Of a stretch of 64,000 nucleotides of DNA, positions 16,000 through 25,415 are shown piece by piece. The stretch's first letter is position 1, and the number at the start of each line of letters is the position of its first letter. The position numbers were made by a program, and so were the translations under genes. The notes below the pieces were generated by a model. That model had not been told where the DNA came from. It was given only the letters and a program-made list of their open reading frames with translations, and did no database searches. Source of the DNA: Hydrogenoanaerobacterium saccharovorans (GTDB lineage: Bacteria > Bacillota > Clostridia > Oscillospirales > Ruminococcaceae); contig NZ_RKRD01000001.1 in NCBI RefSeq assembly GCF_003814745.1, forward strand, positions 1,302,001 through 1,366,000. The letters run 5' to 3'.

Positions 16000-18900
16000 A
16001 TGCTGCAATTTATTATTGGAACAACCGGCAGCGGTAAAACAACGTTGCTGCGCCAAAAAGTTTGCGAAAGCGTGCGTGCGGGCAAGCAAGCCATCGTTAT
16101 AGTGCCCGAACAGCACTCGTTTGAAACCGAAAAAACCCTGTATGAAATGCTGGGAGCACGGCTTGCCATCCATGCCGAAGTTCTCAGCTTTACGCGCCTG
16201 TGCAACCGTATTTTTCGCTGTTACGGCGGGCTTGCGGGCGATTATATCGATGACAGCGCCCGCCTTTTGCTTATGAGCCTTACTCTGGAGGAACTATCCG
16301 ATACTCTTGAACTTTACTCCAATAAAACAAACCGTATGCGCTTTGTAGAATCTATGGTATCGCAAGTCAGCGAATTTAAAAATGCAGGCATCACGCCCGA
16401 ACAGCTCGAACAGTTTGCCCAGCAAACTGGAGAAGAAGAGGGACTTGCAAAAAAAACAGGAGAACTTGCCTCAATTTACCGTGTTTATCAGGCAATGATT
16501 GACCGCAGCTACAAAGATGCAGAAGACGATATCACCCGTGCTTGTGGGTATCTTGAGAGTGAACCGTTCTTTGCCGATTATGATGTGTTTATCGATTCTT
16601 TTAAGTCTTTTACAGCCGCAGAACACCTCATACTCGACCATATATTTTCAAAATCTCTCCTGGTCACCGTTACACTTTGTACCGATAGTTTAGAGGAACA
16701 TGAAGATGATTTAGGTTTGTTTTCGCTTGTAAAAAAAACAGCCGCCCGTCTTAAGCGCATTGCAAAAAATAACAGCGTGCAAGAGCTGCCGCTGATTCGT
16801 TTAAACCATCACTACCGTTACCAGAACGATGAATTAGTACATTTAGAGCAAAATGTTTTTCGTTCCCATCCAGTTCCATACAATAAGCCGTGTGGCAACA
16901 TCCAGCTTGTTGAAGCGCAAAATCAGTACGATGAGGTAGAATATGTTGCCGCTTGCATACGTGAGGCGGTGCGAAAAAGCGACGTGCGTTACCGCGATAT
17001 AGCCGTAATTGGGAGAGATCTTTCCTCCTATACGCAGGCGTTCGAGAGCGTTTTTGAACGCTACGAAATTCCTTATTTTATGGATAGCCGTGAGGATATT
17101 ACAGGAAAGCCCCTTACCGCTGCTGTTTTGCATGCGGTAGATGCCGTATGTCGTAATTTTGATACGGATGGAATTATGGCTTTACTAAAAACTGCATTGC
17201 TGGGTATTTCTTCACAAGAAATTGGTGAGCTTGAAAACTACTGTTTTGTTTGGGATGTAAAAGGACAAGCGTGGCGCCAAGGTTTTACCATGAACCCCTC
17301 AGGCTATGGAGAGTTCAGCGAAAAGGATAAAACACAACTTGCTCACCTCAACCAGCTTCGCATCCAAATCATCACACCGTTGGAGGAACTTTTTACTTCA
17401 ATACAGCGGTGCAACGGTGCAGGTTTTGCGGCGGCGGTGTTTCGTTACCTTGAGCAATCGGGCATTTTAAATAGGTTGCGCCACGCACAAGAGGATGACC
17501 CCATTGCAGGCGATTGTGTTCAGCTCTACGATACAGTTGTTGATTTGCTTGACCAATTTGCGGCGGCTCTTGGCGGTGCAAACCTTACGGCACAACAATA
17601 CTCTGAGCTATTGCGCATGGTGCTTTGTTCGGTTGATATCGGCAGTATTCCTCAAACGCTCGATCAGGTTATCATCGGCTCTGCCGACCGTATCCGCCTT
17701 TCATCCCCCAAGCTAACTTTTCTGGTAGGTGCAAACGATGGGGTTTTTCCCGCAGTATACAAATCGAGTGGCATTTTATCAGATGCGGAGCGAGATCAAA
17801 TGATTCGTTCTGGGCTTGAAATATCCAACACAGCCGAAAGCAAATCGCTGGATGAAACCTTTTGTGCGTATGCGGCATTATGCAGCCCGTCTCAACAACT
17901 TACGGTCTGTTATGCCTGCTCCACCATCAAAGGCGAAAGCCTCTACCCTTCGGTCATAGTAAAAAATCTTCGTACGGTATTACCGTTTGTTAACAAAATA
18001 TCTGCCGATGAGCAAGACCACATGCTTTACATACAAAACAATAAAACTGCTTTTGACGTATTTTGCTCGGTTTTACGACAGGATAACCAGTTTACAGCTT
18101 CACTCAAATCTTATTTAGAAGAACAGGGGATGGGTACGCGGGTTCAGCGTTTGCTTAACCCGGCTAAAGCAAGCGAATATCAACTAACAAACAGCAAAAC
18201 TATTTTTAAGCTTTACGGCAAAGATATAAGCCTTTCGGCATCTCGTCTTGACCAATTTTACCAGTGTAAAATGGCATACTTTTGCCGTTATGGTTTAAGC
18301 ATTAAGCCGCGCCGCCGTGCCGAGCTGTCTCCGATGGAATCTGGTACGCTGGTGCATTTTGTGTTGCAAGCTTTGCTCTCGCAATACGATGATATTTGCA
18401 GTGCAGTGTTGGATGAAGAAAAACTGCGCAAGGATATCCATAACCTGTTGTGGCAGTATGTCGATGAAAAAATGGGAGGCAAAGAGAGTAAGCCTGCGCG
18501 GTTTACCTATTTGTTTAAACGGTTGGAAGATACCTTGCTAAAACTATTGCAGCACTTGGCAAAAGAGTTTGCAAACAGCCAATTCCGCCCTGTGTATTTT
18601 GAACTTCCCATTAAAAAGTCGCAAAATAAAACCGACGATAACAGCGAAAATATGTACATTGCCGCTTTAGAATTCCCAACTGCCGCAGGCGGTACGGTTG
18701 CGGTTGAGGGTGTGGTTGACCGCGTAGACGTGATGGACAAAAATGACAAAAAGTATATACGCGTAGTCGACTACAAATCGGGCAGCAAAACGTTTCACCT
18801 TACTGATATTTACTGCGGGCTGAACCTGCAAATGCTCATTTACCTTTTTACGTTAAGAAGAAACGGCCAAGGCAGCCTTGCAGAAGCTGCCCCTGCGGGT

Positions 18901-19449
18901 ATTTTATATATGCCTGCCAAAACAAAATACACCTCGCTAGCCCGTGGTACAGATGCTGAAGAAGCAGAAAAAGAGCAGATGAAAACCCTTAAAATGAACG
19001 GTTTACTGCTCGATAATCCCGAATCTCTACTGGGTATGGAACGCGACGGCGAGGGAGTTTTTATCCCTGTTACAATTCAAGAAAAAGAGAAGACCTCAGG
19101 CAAAGGGAAGGATAAAACAACCGAAATTATTACCGAGATTAAAGGAGATATTGCAACTTTGGCAGAATTGGGCAAACTCGAACAATACGTTGAAAAAATG
19201 GTTGTAGATATGGCAAACACTTTACACAGCGGTGCTATTGGTGCTGTGCCAACGTATACCAGCCAATATAATGCCACCTGCGAATACTGCGATTATCGTG
19301 AGGTATGTGGGCACGAAGAGGGCGATCTTACAAATAAAGTGGACGATATAAAAAACAAATCTGATTTTTTTGATAGAATTGATGCAGAAAAGCAAGCACA
19401 GCAAGCGGACAACGACGCAGAGGAGGTGCAACAGGATGGCGAAGATTAA
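16000..19449 (+). CDS. addB: ATP-dependent helicase/nuclease subunit B
   Basis: This is a 1149-residue AddB, which with AddA resects DNA double-strand ends and recognises Chi. It starts MLQFIIGTTGSGKTTLL, an N-terminal P-loop at residues 7-15. The C-terminal nuclease has GVVDRVD (about residue 904) and VVDYKSGS (about residue 924). The four iron-sulfur cysteines are visible: Cys756 (FYQCKMAYFC) and Cys1094, Cys1097, Cys1103 (CEYCDYREVC). The spacing of the last three matches the Bacillus protein. ATG 16000 follows AGGAGGAACC; the longer in-frame extension upstream would cross the terminator and the -10 box. It overlaps addA by 14 bases. Confidence 0.95.
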   Translation: MLQFIIGTTGSGKTTLLRQKVCESVRAGKQAIVIVPEQHSFETEKTLYEMLGARLAIHAEVLSFTRLCNRIFRCYGGLAGDYIDDSARLLLMSLTLEELSDTLELYSNKTNRMRFVESMVSQVSEFKNAGITPEQLEQFAQQTGEEEGLAKKTGELASIYRVYQAMIDRSYKDAEDDITRACGYLESEPFFADYDVFIDSFKSFTAAEHLILDHIFSKSLLVTVTLCTDSLEEHEDDLGLFSLVKKTAARLKRIAKNNSVQELPLIRLNHHYRYQNDELVHLEQNVFRSHPVPYNKPCGNIQLVEAQNQYDEVEYVAACIREAVRKSDVRYRDIAVIGRDLSSYTQAFESVFERYEIPYFMDSREDITGKPLTAAVLHAVDAVCRNFDTDGIMALLKTALLGISSQEIGELENYCFVWDVKGQAWRQGFTMNPSGYGEFSEKDKTQLAHLNQLRIQIITPLEELFTSIQRCNGAGFAAAVFRYLEQSGILNRLRHAQEDDPIAGDCVQLYDTVVDLLDQFAAALGGANLTAQQYSELLRMVLCSVDIGSIPQTLDQVIIGSADRIRLSSPKLTFLVGANDGVFPAVYKSSGILSDAERDQMIRSGLEISNTAESKSLDETFCAYAALCSPSQQLTVCYACSTIKGESLYPSVIVKNLRTVLPFVNKISADEQDHMLYIQNNKTAFDVFCSVLRQDNQFTASLKSYLEEQGMGTRVQRLLNPAKASEYQLTNSKTIFKLYGKDISLSASRLDQFYQCKMAYFCRYGLSIKPRRRAELSPMESGTLVHFVLQALLSQYDDICSAVLDEEKLRKDIHNLLWQYVDEKMGGKESKPARFTYLFKRLEDTLLKLLQHLAKEFANSQFRPVYFELPIKKSQNKTDDNSENMYIAALEFPTAAGGTVAVEGVVDRVDVMDKNDKKYIRVVDYKSGSKTFHLTDIYCGLNLQMLIYLFTLRRNGQGSLAEAAPAGILYMPAKTKYTSLARGTDAEEAEKEQMKTLKMNGLLLDNPESLLGMERDGEGVFIPVTIQEKEKTSGKGKDKTTEIITEIKGDIATLAELGKLEQYVEKMVVDMANTLHSGAIGAVPTYTSQYNATCEYCDYREVCGHEEGDLTNKVDDIKNKSDFFDRIDAEKQAQQADNDAEEVQQDGED

Positions 19450-22400
19450 CTGGACACCCGAACAAGCCGCCGCTATCCATGCAAGAGGCGGTTCTTTGCT
19501 GGTTTCGGCTGCGGCAGGCAGCGGTAAAACTGCGGTGCTTTCACAGCGCGTAATCGAGCGGATTACTGACCGTAAAAACCCTGTGGATATAGACCGTATG
19601 CTTATTGTTACCTATACGAAAGCAGCAGCACAACAAATGCGCGAAAAAATCAGTAGCAAACTGCAAAAACTGCTTGAACCTGTGCCAAACGATGCCGACC
19701 TTGAGTACGACGACACGCTCTGCCCCGATACTGCTTTGCTCAAACGCCAGCAGATTTTGCTTGCAAAGGCACACATCAGCACAATTCATTCGTTTTGTTT
19801 TGATCTTATCAAACAGCATGTTCAACTGCTTCCGCTTTCACCCGATATAACCATTGCAGAAGACAGCGAACTTGGCAACCTGCGTGAAGAAGCACTGAAG
19901 CAATGTATAGAGGAATATTATGCAGGTGAAAAGGGGAATGACTTTACAGAGCTTGCTGACCTAATCAGTTCAGGGCGCGATGACCGCAATTTGTTCGAAA
20001 CCGTATATAAGCTGTATGATTTTATTCGTTCTCACCCTTTTTATGAAGATTGGCTTGCCGAAAAGCTGCAAATGTACAATAATACCGCCAACGTTTGTCA
20101 AACGGTATGGGGCGAAATCATATTATCTTACACTGCCGATTCTTTGCTTTATTGTATAGAAATTTTAGAAGAAGCTGTCATTCTCATCTGCGATAACGAA
20201 AAGATGGAGGCTGCCTATAAAAACACGTTTCAAACAGACCTTGGCAATGTAAAGCAAATAGTAGAACTTGTTTCTCAAAAAAAACATACTGCCAGCCATT
20301 GGGATGAAATTGCATCTCTTTTAACCACTGCAAAAGCGCTTACACCACTTGGCGGGCGGGTTATGGGCGAAAAAGACAACCCTGCAAAACAGCGCGTGGA
20401 TGCTATTCGTAAAGAAGTAAAAAAAATACTAGAAAAACTTGCCGACCGTTTGTTTTCTGCTACAGCGTCCGAATTCGAGGAGGACATTAATACCCTGCGT
20501 CCGCAGATTGAACTGCTTTTTTCACTTACTCTTTCTTTTTCAGCGCGCCTTGATGCTCTTAAGCGTGAACGGCGTTTGGTCGATTTTTCTGACCTTGAAC
20601 ATTTTACACTTGCCCTTCTTTACGATGAACCTCAAAAGGGTGTGCATGTAAAGTCTGCTCTTGCTCAAGAGGTATCCCAAAACTTCGATGAAATTATGAT
20701 TGACGAGTACCAAGATACCAACGAGGCACAAAACATGATATTCAGCGCACTTGCCCTTACCGACGAAAACGGCAGCGAAAAAAATCTTTTTTTAGTGGGC
20801 GATGTTAAACAAAGCATCTACCGTTTTAGACAGGCAATGCCTGAAATTTTTATGGAGAAAAAGCGCATTTATGCACCCTATAACGGTGAAGATTTTCCAT
20901 CAAAAATCAATTTGGGTGCCAATTTTCGCAGCCGCATCGGTATTACAGATGCAGTGAATTTTGTGTTTTCTCAACTGATGAGCGAAAAACTCGGTGAGCT
21001 GGATTACAATGAGGATGAGGCGCTGATTCCGCGTGCTGATTACCCCGAAACGAATGAAATTGCTACCGAAATACAAATTATTGATACAACCGACGACAGC
21101 AGTGAAGACGCAAAAATTGTGTTGGAGGCACGCTATGTTGCACGCCGCATTGCAGAAATGATAACGGACGGTTATCTGATTTACGACAGTGAAGAAAAAC
21201 TCTATCGCCCTGCACGGCAAAGCGACTTTTGTGTACTTTTACGTTCTAAAAAAGATAAAATCAGTACATTTGTGAAAGAGCTTCAGGCAAATGGCATTCA
21301 TGCATGGGCAGAGGTGCAAGGAGGGTATCTCGCTTCGCGTGAAATTTCTGTCATGCTCTCTTTCCTTCGTGTACTCGATAACCCGCTTCTTGATGTTCCT
21401 CTTACCGCGGTTATGCTTTCTGAACTGTTTGCATTTACACCGGATGAAGTCGCACAGGTGCGTCTGATTGACCGCAACAGTCCGCTTTATCTTTGCATTT
21501 GCAAGGCTGCAGACCAAGGGGACGAAAAGTGTGCCGCTCTGGCAGAATCTATAAAAAAATACAGTGCGGCAGCGGTTACCTTGCCTATCGACCATCTCAT
21601 CTTGCGTATTTACCGCGAAACCGATTATCTCTCGCTTGTGTCTGCTATGGCAATGGGCGAAAACCGCAAGGCGAACCTGCGCTTACTTGCCGAATACGCC
21701 GCAAGCTTCAGCAAAGCGGGGCACAAAGGTTTGTGCAGTTTTGTGCGATTTATCGACAAAGTTACACAGCGCGGCGATGATTTTGCACCTGCAAACACTC
21801 TTGGTGAAAGTGCAGATGTAGTACGGGTAATGACCATCCACCGTTCCAAGGGGTTGGAATTTCCTGTTGTATTTCTTTCCGATACAGCAAAAGGGCATAA
21901 TACCGTCGATTACACAATGGCAAGAACGATTCTTCACTCTACCTTAGGCTTTGCCTGCCGCAGGCGCGACCCTGTGTTAATGAAAGAGTTCACCACAATT
22001 CCAATGGAGGCACTCAAACTGGAAAGTGAACGATCTTCATTGTCGGAGGAACTCCGCGTGCTGTATGTTGCTATGACACGCGCCAAAGAAAAGCTGATTA
22101 TTACCATGACGCAGGATAAACGGCTTGATGGAACGCTAAAAGCACTTTCCGGCGGTATTACGGAGGAAAAACAAATTTCTTCGTATCTCGTGCGCAAGTG
22201 CAAGAGTTTTGCCGACTGGATTTTGATGTGTGCTTTGCGTCACCCCGATGGTGCCCCGTTACGTGGCAAAATAGCCTTAGATGACAGCAGAGTGCTGTGG
22301 GAGAATTCACGCTTGCTGGTTGAATTCAACCAACCGCTTTCTCCCAACGCCGAGCAGGAATGCGAACAGCTTTCCATCACTGCAGAGCCTGTACCTTGCC

Positions 22401-23065
22401 TAATCGATGAAATCAGAAATCGTGCAAGTTACAGTTACCCCTATGCGGCAGCCACTCAAGTGCCTGCCAAAATGGGCGTATCCTCAATTGCACACCGCGA
22501 AAGCAACCAAAGCTTTCGGTTTAACCGCATACCTAAATTTCTTTCAAAAAAAGAGCTTACGGGTGCTCAACGCGGCTCTGCATTGCACCAGTTTATGCAA
22601 TTTGCCGATTATGCATCAGCAAGCGCCGATGCTGCCGCTGAGGTGGAGCGTGTTACACAATTGGGCTTCATTACCCAAGTTCAGCGCGAATGTATTGATA
22701 TAAAGCAGGTACAAAAGTTTTTTGCCTCTCCGCTTTATCGTCGTATCGCCGCTTCGCAGGATGTCCGCCGTGAACTGCGGTTTTTATCGCAACTGCAGGC
22801 TAATGAAATCGGTTTTGATGATGCCGATTGCTCTGATACCGTTACAGTGCAGGGGGTTGCCGATTGTATTTTTATCGAAGACGGCGCTTGTGTCATTGTA
22901 GATTATAAAACCGATGCAGTAAAAGACGCACAAGAGCTGGAGCAACGCTATTCAGCACAACTTACCTTATATAAAAAGATAATAGAAGAAAGCCTGCATT
23001 TGTCTGTTAAGCAGTGCATTTTGTATTCTTTTGCGTTAAATATGGAAATTCCGCTCAAACTTTAA
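19436..23065 (+). CDS. addA: ATP-dependent helicase/nuclease subunit A
   Basis: This is a 1209-residue UvrD-like helicase fused to a RecB-family nuclease. Motif I is SAAAGSGKTAVLSQR, motif II DEYQDTNEAQ, motif III GDVKQSIYRFRQ, and motif VI lies near LRVLYVAMTRAKEKL. The C-terminal nuclease shows VADCIFIEDGACVIVDYKTD-type spacing, with catalytic Asp and Lys in VDYKTD. ATG 19436 lies within the end of addB and follows AGGAGGTGCAACAGG, so translation is coupled. AddA is the 3'-5' motor and cuts the 3' strand. Both subunits look intact. Confidence 0.96.
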   Translation: MAKINWTPEQAAAIHARGGSLLVSAAAGSGKTAVLSQRVIERITDRKNPVDIDRMLIVTYTKAAAQQMREKISSKLQKLLEPVPNDADLEYDDTLCPDTALLKRQQILLAKAHISTIHSFCFDLIKQHVQLLPLSPDITIAEDSELGNLREEALKQCIEEYYAGEKGNDFTELADLISSGRDDRNLFETVYKLYDFIRSHPFYEDWLAEKLQMYNNTANVCQTVWGEIILSYTADSLLYCIEILEEAVILICDNEKMEAAYKNTFQTDLGNVKQIVELVSQKKHTASHWDEIASLLTTAKALTPLGGRVMGEKDNPAKQRVDAIRKEVKKILEKLADRLFSATASEFEEDINTLRPQIELLFSLTLSFSARLDALKRERRLVDFSDLEHFTLALLYDEPQKGVHVKSALAQEVSQNFDEIMIDEYQDTNEAQNMIFSALALTDENGSEKNLFLVGDVKQSIYRFRQAMPEIFMEKKRIYAPYNGEDFPSKINLGANFRSRIGITDAVNFVFSQLMSEKLGELDYNEDEALIPRADYPETNEIATEIQIIDTTDDSSEDAKIVLEARYVARRIAEMITDGYLIYDSEEKLYRPARQSDFCVLLRSKKDKISTFVKELQANGIHAWAEVQGGYLASREISVMLSFLRVLDNPLLDVPLTAVMLSELFAFTPDEVAQVRLIDRNSPLYLCICKAADQGDEKCAALAESIKKYSAAAVTLPIDHLILRIYRETDYLSLVSAMAMGENRKANLRLLAEYAASFSKAGHKGLCSFVRFIDKVTQRGDDFAPANTLGESADVVRVMTIHRSKGLEFPVVFLSDTAKGHNTVDYTMARTILHSTLGFACRRRDPVLMKEFTTIPMEALKLESERSSLSEELRVLYVAMTRAKEKLIITMTQDKRLDGTLKALSGGITEEKQISSYLVRKCKSFADWILMCALRHPDGAPLRGKIALDDSRVLWENSRLLVEFNQPLSPNAEQECEQLSITAEPVPCLIDEIRNRASYSYPYAAATQVPAKMGVSSIAHRESNQSFRFNRIPKFLSKKELTGAQRGSALHQFMQFADYASASADAAAEVERVTQLGFITQVQRECIDIKQVQKFFASPLYRRIAASQDVRRELRFLSQLQANEIGFDDADCSDTVTVQGVADCIFIEDGACVIVDYKTDAVKDAQELEQRYSAQLTLYKKIIEESLHLSVKQCILYSFALNMEIPLKL

Positions 23066-23122
23066 GCATAGCAAACAGTTTCAAACAGTTTAGATATTTT
23101 CTTTTTTATTGTTAGATAAAAC

Positions 23123-23151
23123 TTGACAACAGTGAATACATCTGTTAAACT
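23123..23151 (+). promoter_or_regulatory. Promoter of infC-rpmI-rplT
   Basis: TTGACA (23123-23128), a 17-base spacer and TAAACT (23146-23151). Transcription would start near 23158 and produce a leader of about 165 bases. Confidence 0.8.
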
Positions 23152-23157
23152 ATTGTA

Positions 23158-23297
23158 GAAAACAAAGTAGAACAGCAATTCGTTCTCACCTGTACGCAGG
23201 AGCGTTACATGGTCAATACCAATGCGAAACCCTTAACAGGGCGTTAGTGTGTATTGCGGTGCGCGGACGAATTTTAGTCCGCGCTTTGTTCATTTTA
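23158..23297 (+). ncRNA. L20-type leader attenuator
   Basis: The leader before infC holds several pairable segments and ends in a strong terminator hairpin, GCGCGGAC (23261-23268) with GTCCGCGC, then TTTGTTCATTTT. It stands where Firmicutes carry the L20 leader, through which ribosomal protein L20 shuts off infC-rpmI-rplT. The position and terminator are seen. The family match is inference from context and should be confirmed with a covariance model. Confidence 0.75.
23261..23297 (+). terminator. Attenuator terminator in the infC leader
   Basis: An 8-pair G:C-rich stem (23261-23284) with an ATTTTA-containing loop, followed by a T-rich run. It ends 26 bases before the infC start, so it must be conditional. 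Confidence 0.85.
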
Positions 23298-23322
23298 TAA
23301 GAGCTTTATGGAGGTGCTTAAC

Positions 23323-23841
23323 ATTAGCAACAAGGAACTACTGATTAATGAGGAGATTAGAGACAAGGAAATCAGAGTCATCGGTGCAGAAGGCGAACAG
23401 CTAGGGGTACTGCAAACCAGAGATGCGATGAATCTGGCAATTGAAAAAAATCTAGATTTAGTAAAGATCGCTCCTCAGGCAACGCCGCCCGTATGCCGCA
23501 TTATGGACTACGGTAAATACCGTTTCGAGCAAACGAAACGTGAAAAAGAGGCAAGAAAAAATCAGAAGACCATTGATACCAAAGAGGTACGCCTATCACT
23601 GAATATTGATACGCACGATTTTGAAACCAAACTCAACAATGCCATCAAGTTTTTGAAGAGCGGTGATAAGGTCAAAGTTGCAATTCGATTCAGAGGTCGT
23701 GAAATGGCACATGCTCATTTGGGCGAAGGTCAGATGAAAAAATTTGCCGAGGCGTGTGCCGAAGTGGGTACTGTTGACAAGCTGCCGAAGATGGAAGGCC
23801 GTAGTATGGTCATGTTCATTACGTCGAAGCTCTCAAAGTAA
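23323..23841 (+). CDS. infC: Translation initiation factor IF-3, probable ATT start
   Basis: IF-3 keeps the ribosomal subunits apart and checks the start codon and initiator tRNA. The protein is about 172 residues, with the N-terminal domain (INEEIRDKEIRVIG), a lysine-rich linker and the C-terminal domain (IRFRGREMAHAHLG). The ATG at 23308 is part of the ribosome site itself (ATGGAGGTG). The spaced start is ATT at 23323, 8 bases after GGAGG. A rare AUU start is the known way IF-3 represses its own translation in enterobacteria. If the ATG or the GTG at 23314 were used instead, the protein would gain three to five residues. The gene is behind an L20-type leader. Confidence 0.93.
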   Translation: MSNKELLINEEIRDKEIRVIGAEGEQLGVLQTRDAMNLAIEKNLDLVKIAPQATPPVCRIMDYGKYRFEQTKREKEARKNQKTIDTKEVRLSLNIDTHDFETKLNNAIKFLKSGDKVKVAIRFRGREMAHAHLGEGQMKKFAEACAEVGTVDKLPKMEGRSMVMFITSKLSK

Positions 23842-23865
23842 TTCTTAAAGGGAGGATACATTCTC

Positions 23866-24069
23866 ATGCCTAAGTTAAAAACACATTCCGGTGCAAAAAA
23901 ACGTTTTAAAATGTCTGCAACCGGCAAAGTAAAACGCGCTCATGCGAACAAATCTCATTTGCTCAACGGTCATGGAAAAACTACAAAGCTAAAAAGAGGT
24001 CTGCGTAAAGCAGCTTATGCTGATAAGACCAACGTTAAAGCTATCAAACTGTTGCTGCCTTACAAATAG
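23866..24069 (+). CDS. rpmI: Ribosomal protein L35
   Basis: This is a 67-residue, very basic protein starting MPKLKTHSGAKKRFK, the universal L35 beginning. It has GGGAGGA upstream and sits between infC and rplT in the standard order. It binds the large subunit. Confidence 0.97.
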   Translation: MPKLKTHSGAKKRFKMSATGKVKRAHANKSHLLNGHGKTTKLKRGLRKAAYADKTNVKAIKLLLPYK

Positions 24070-24124
24070 TAGGCAATTTTAAAACTTATTATATTTAGAA
24101 AGACCAAAACGGAGGTATATAGAT

Positions 24125-24478
24125 ATGGCTCGTGTAAAGGGAGCAACGATGACTCGCAAGAGAAGAAAGAAAGTTCTCAAACTTGCCAAAGGTTATTTTG
24201 GTGGCAAAAGCAGACTTTTTAAAACTGCAAAACAGGCAGTAATGAAATCCGGTAACTATGCATTTGCCGGCAGAAAACAAAAGAAGAGAAGCTTCCGCAG
24301 CTTGTGGATTACTAGAATTTCTGCTGCTTGCCGCTTGAATGATACAAACTACTCTACATTCATGAACGGACTGAAAAAAGCTGGCGTAACTCTGAACAGA
24401 AAAATGCTGTCAGAGATCGCAATCAATGATGCTGCTGCTTTTACCGCATTGGTAGAAAAAGCAAAAGCTGCCCTGTAA
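24125..24478 (+). CDS. rplT: Ribosomal protein L20
   Basis: This is a 117-residue basic protein (MARVKGATMTRKRRKK, then YFGGKSRLFKTAKQ, RSLWITRISAACR), a complete L20. L20 is an early assembly protein of the large subunit and, in Firmicutes, the repressor acting on this operon's leader. CGGAGGT precedes it, and a terminator follows. Confidence 0.97.
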   Translation: MARVKGATMTRKRRKKVLKLAKGYFGGKSRLFKTAKQAVMKSGNYAFAGRKQKKRSFRSLWITRISAACRLNDTNYSTFMNGLKKAGVTLNRKMLSEIAINDAAAFTALVEKAKAAL

Positions 24479-24491
24479 TAATTGATATTGC

Positions 24492-24530
24492 CGCCCGTGT
24501 TTTATATGGCACGGGCGCATTTTCAATTTT
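24492..24530 (+). terminator. Terminator after rplT
   Basis: CGCCCGTG (24492-24499) pairs with CACGGGCG (24510-24517), followed by a T-rich run CATTTTCAATTTT. Confidence 0.8.
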
Positions 24531-24544
24531 ATGAGGTGTAGCAG

Positions 24545-25339
24545 ATGGATCGAATTACCAGCAGAGAAAATCAGAATATAAAACACATCATTAAGCTGAT
24601 GAAGAGTAAAAAAGAGCGCATACAATGCGGGCAGTTTGTTGCTGAAGGCATCAAGCTTTGTTTAGAGGCTGCAGCAAGTGGTATTGCAATAGATGAACTT
24701 TACTGTACCCCTGCAGCGCTGGCAAAATACTCTCAACGGCTTGTTTCGTTGTATCAAAATGCAAAAATCAGCTGTGAAATTACAGAAGATATTGCCAACA
24801 AGCTTGCAGATGCCAGCACTCCGCAAGGAGTTTATGCAGTGTGTCGCCTGCCTGAATATAAACTGGACGAAAAAAGCTTTACCCAGGGGTGTTACATCGC
24901 CCTTGAGTCTTTGCAAGACCCTGGCAATATCGGTACTATTTTGCGCACCGCCGATGCTTTCGGCATTGACGGTGTGATTCTTACTGCCGACTGCCCCGAT
25001 ATTTTTTCGCCCAAAGTGCTTCGCTCCACAATGGGCAGTGCGTTTCGTGTGCCCGTATGCATTACTGCAAATCTTGTAAGCTTGCTCGAGCAGCTCAACA
25101 AAACCCACAGTACTTTTGCAGCCACCCTCAGCGAACGAGCTGTATCTATCCAAAAATGCAGCCTTACGCAATCTGCTGTAGCGGTAATCGGTAACGAGGG
25201 TAACGGCTTATCACAAGACGTAATAGACATATGCACCCACAATATGATGATTGATATGCAGGGTAAAACGGAATCGCTAAACGCAGCAATCGCAGCGGCT
25301 GTGGTTATGTGGGAGATGACACGAAAAACCGGTTTATAG
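24545..25339 (+). CDS. TrmH/SpoU-family RNA 2'-O-methyltransferase
   Basis: This is a 264-residue SPOUT methyltransferase with an N-terminal substrate-binding domain (RITSRENQNIKHIIKL). The three knot motifs are visible: LQDPGNIGTILRTADAFG, VAVIGNEGNGLS and KTESLNAAIAAAVVMWE. They form the S-adenosylmethionine site and the dimer knot. It is closest to the RlmB/YsgA type that modifies ribosomal RNA or tRNA; the exact target is not readable. The ATG follows GAGGTGTAGCAG, shortly after the rplT terminator. Confidence 0.92.
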   Translation: MDRITSRENQNIKHIIKLMKSKKERIQCGQFVAEGIKLCLEAAASGIAIDELYCTPAALAKYSQRLVSLYQNAKISCEITEDIANKLADASTPQGVYAVCRLPEYKLDEKSFTQGCYIALESLQDPGNIGTILRTADAFGIDGVILTADCPDIFSPKVLRSTMGSAFRVPVCITANLVSLLEQLNKTHSTFAATLSERAVSIQKCSLTQSAVAVIGNEGNGLSQDVIDICTHNMMIDMQGKTESLNAAIAAAVVMWEMTRKTGL

Positions 25340-25415
25340 AGCTTGGCACTCTTCATTTACGGCATCTTTTACTGTATTTATCATATCTATTTTAGCAAGA
25401 TAAGGAGGACGGATC

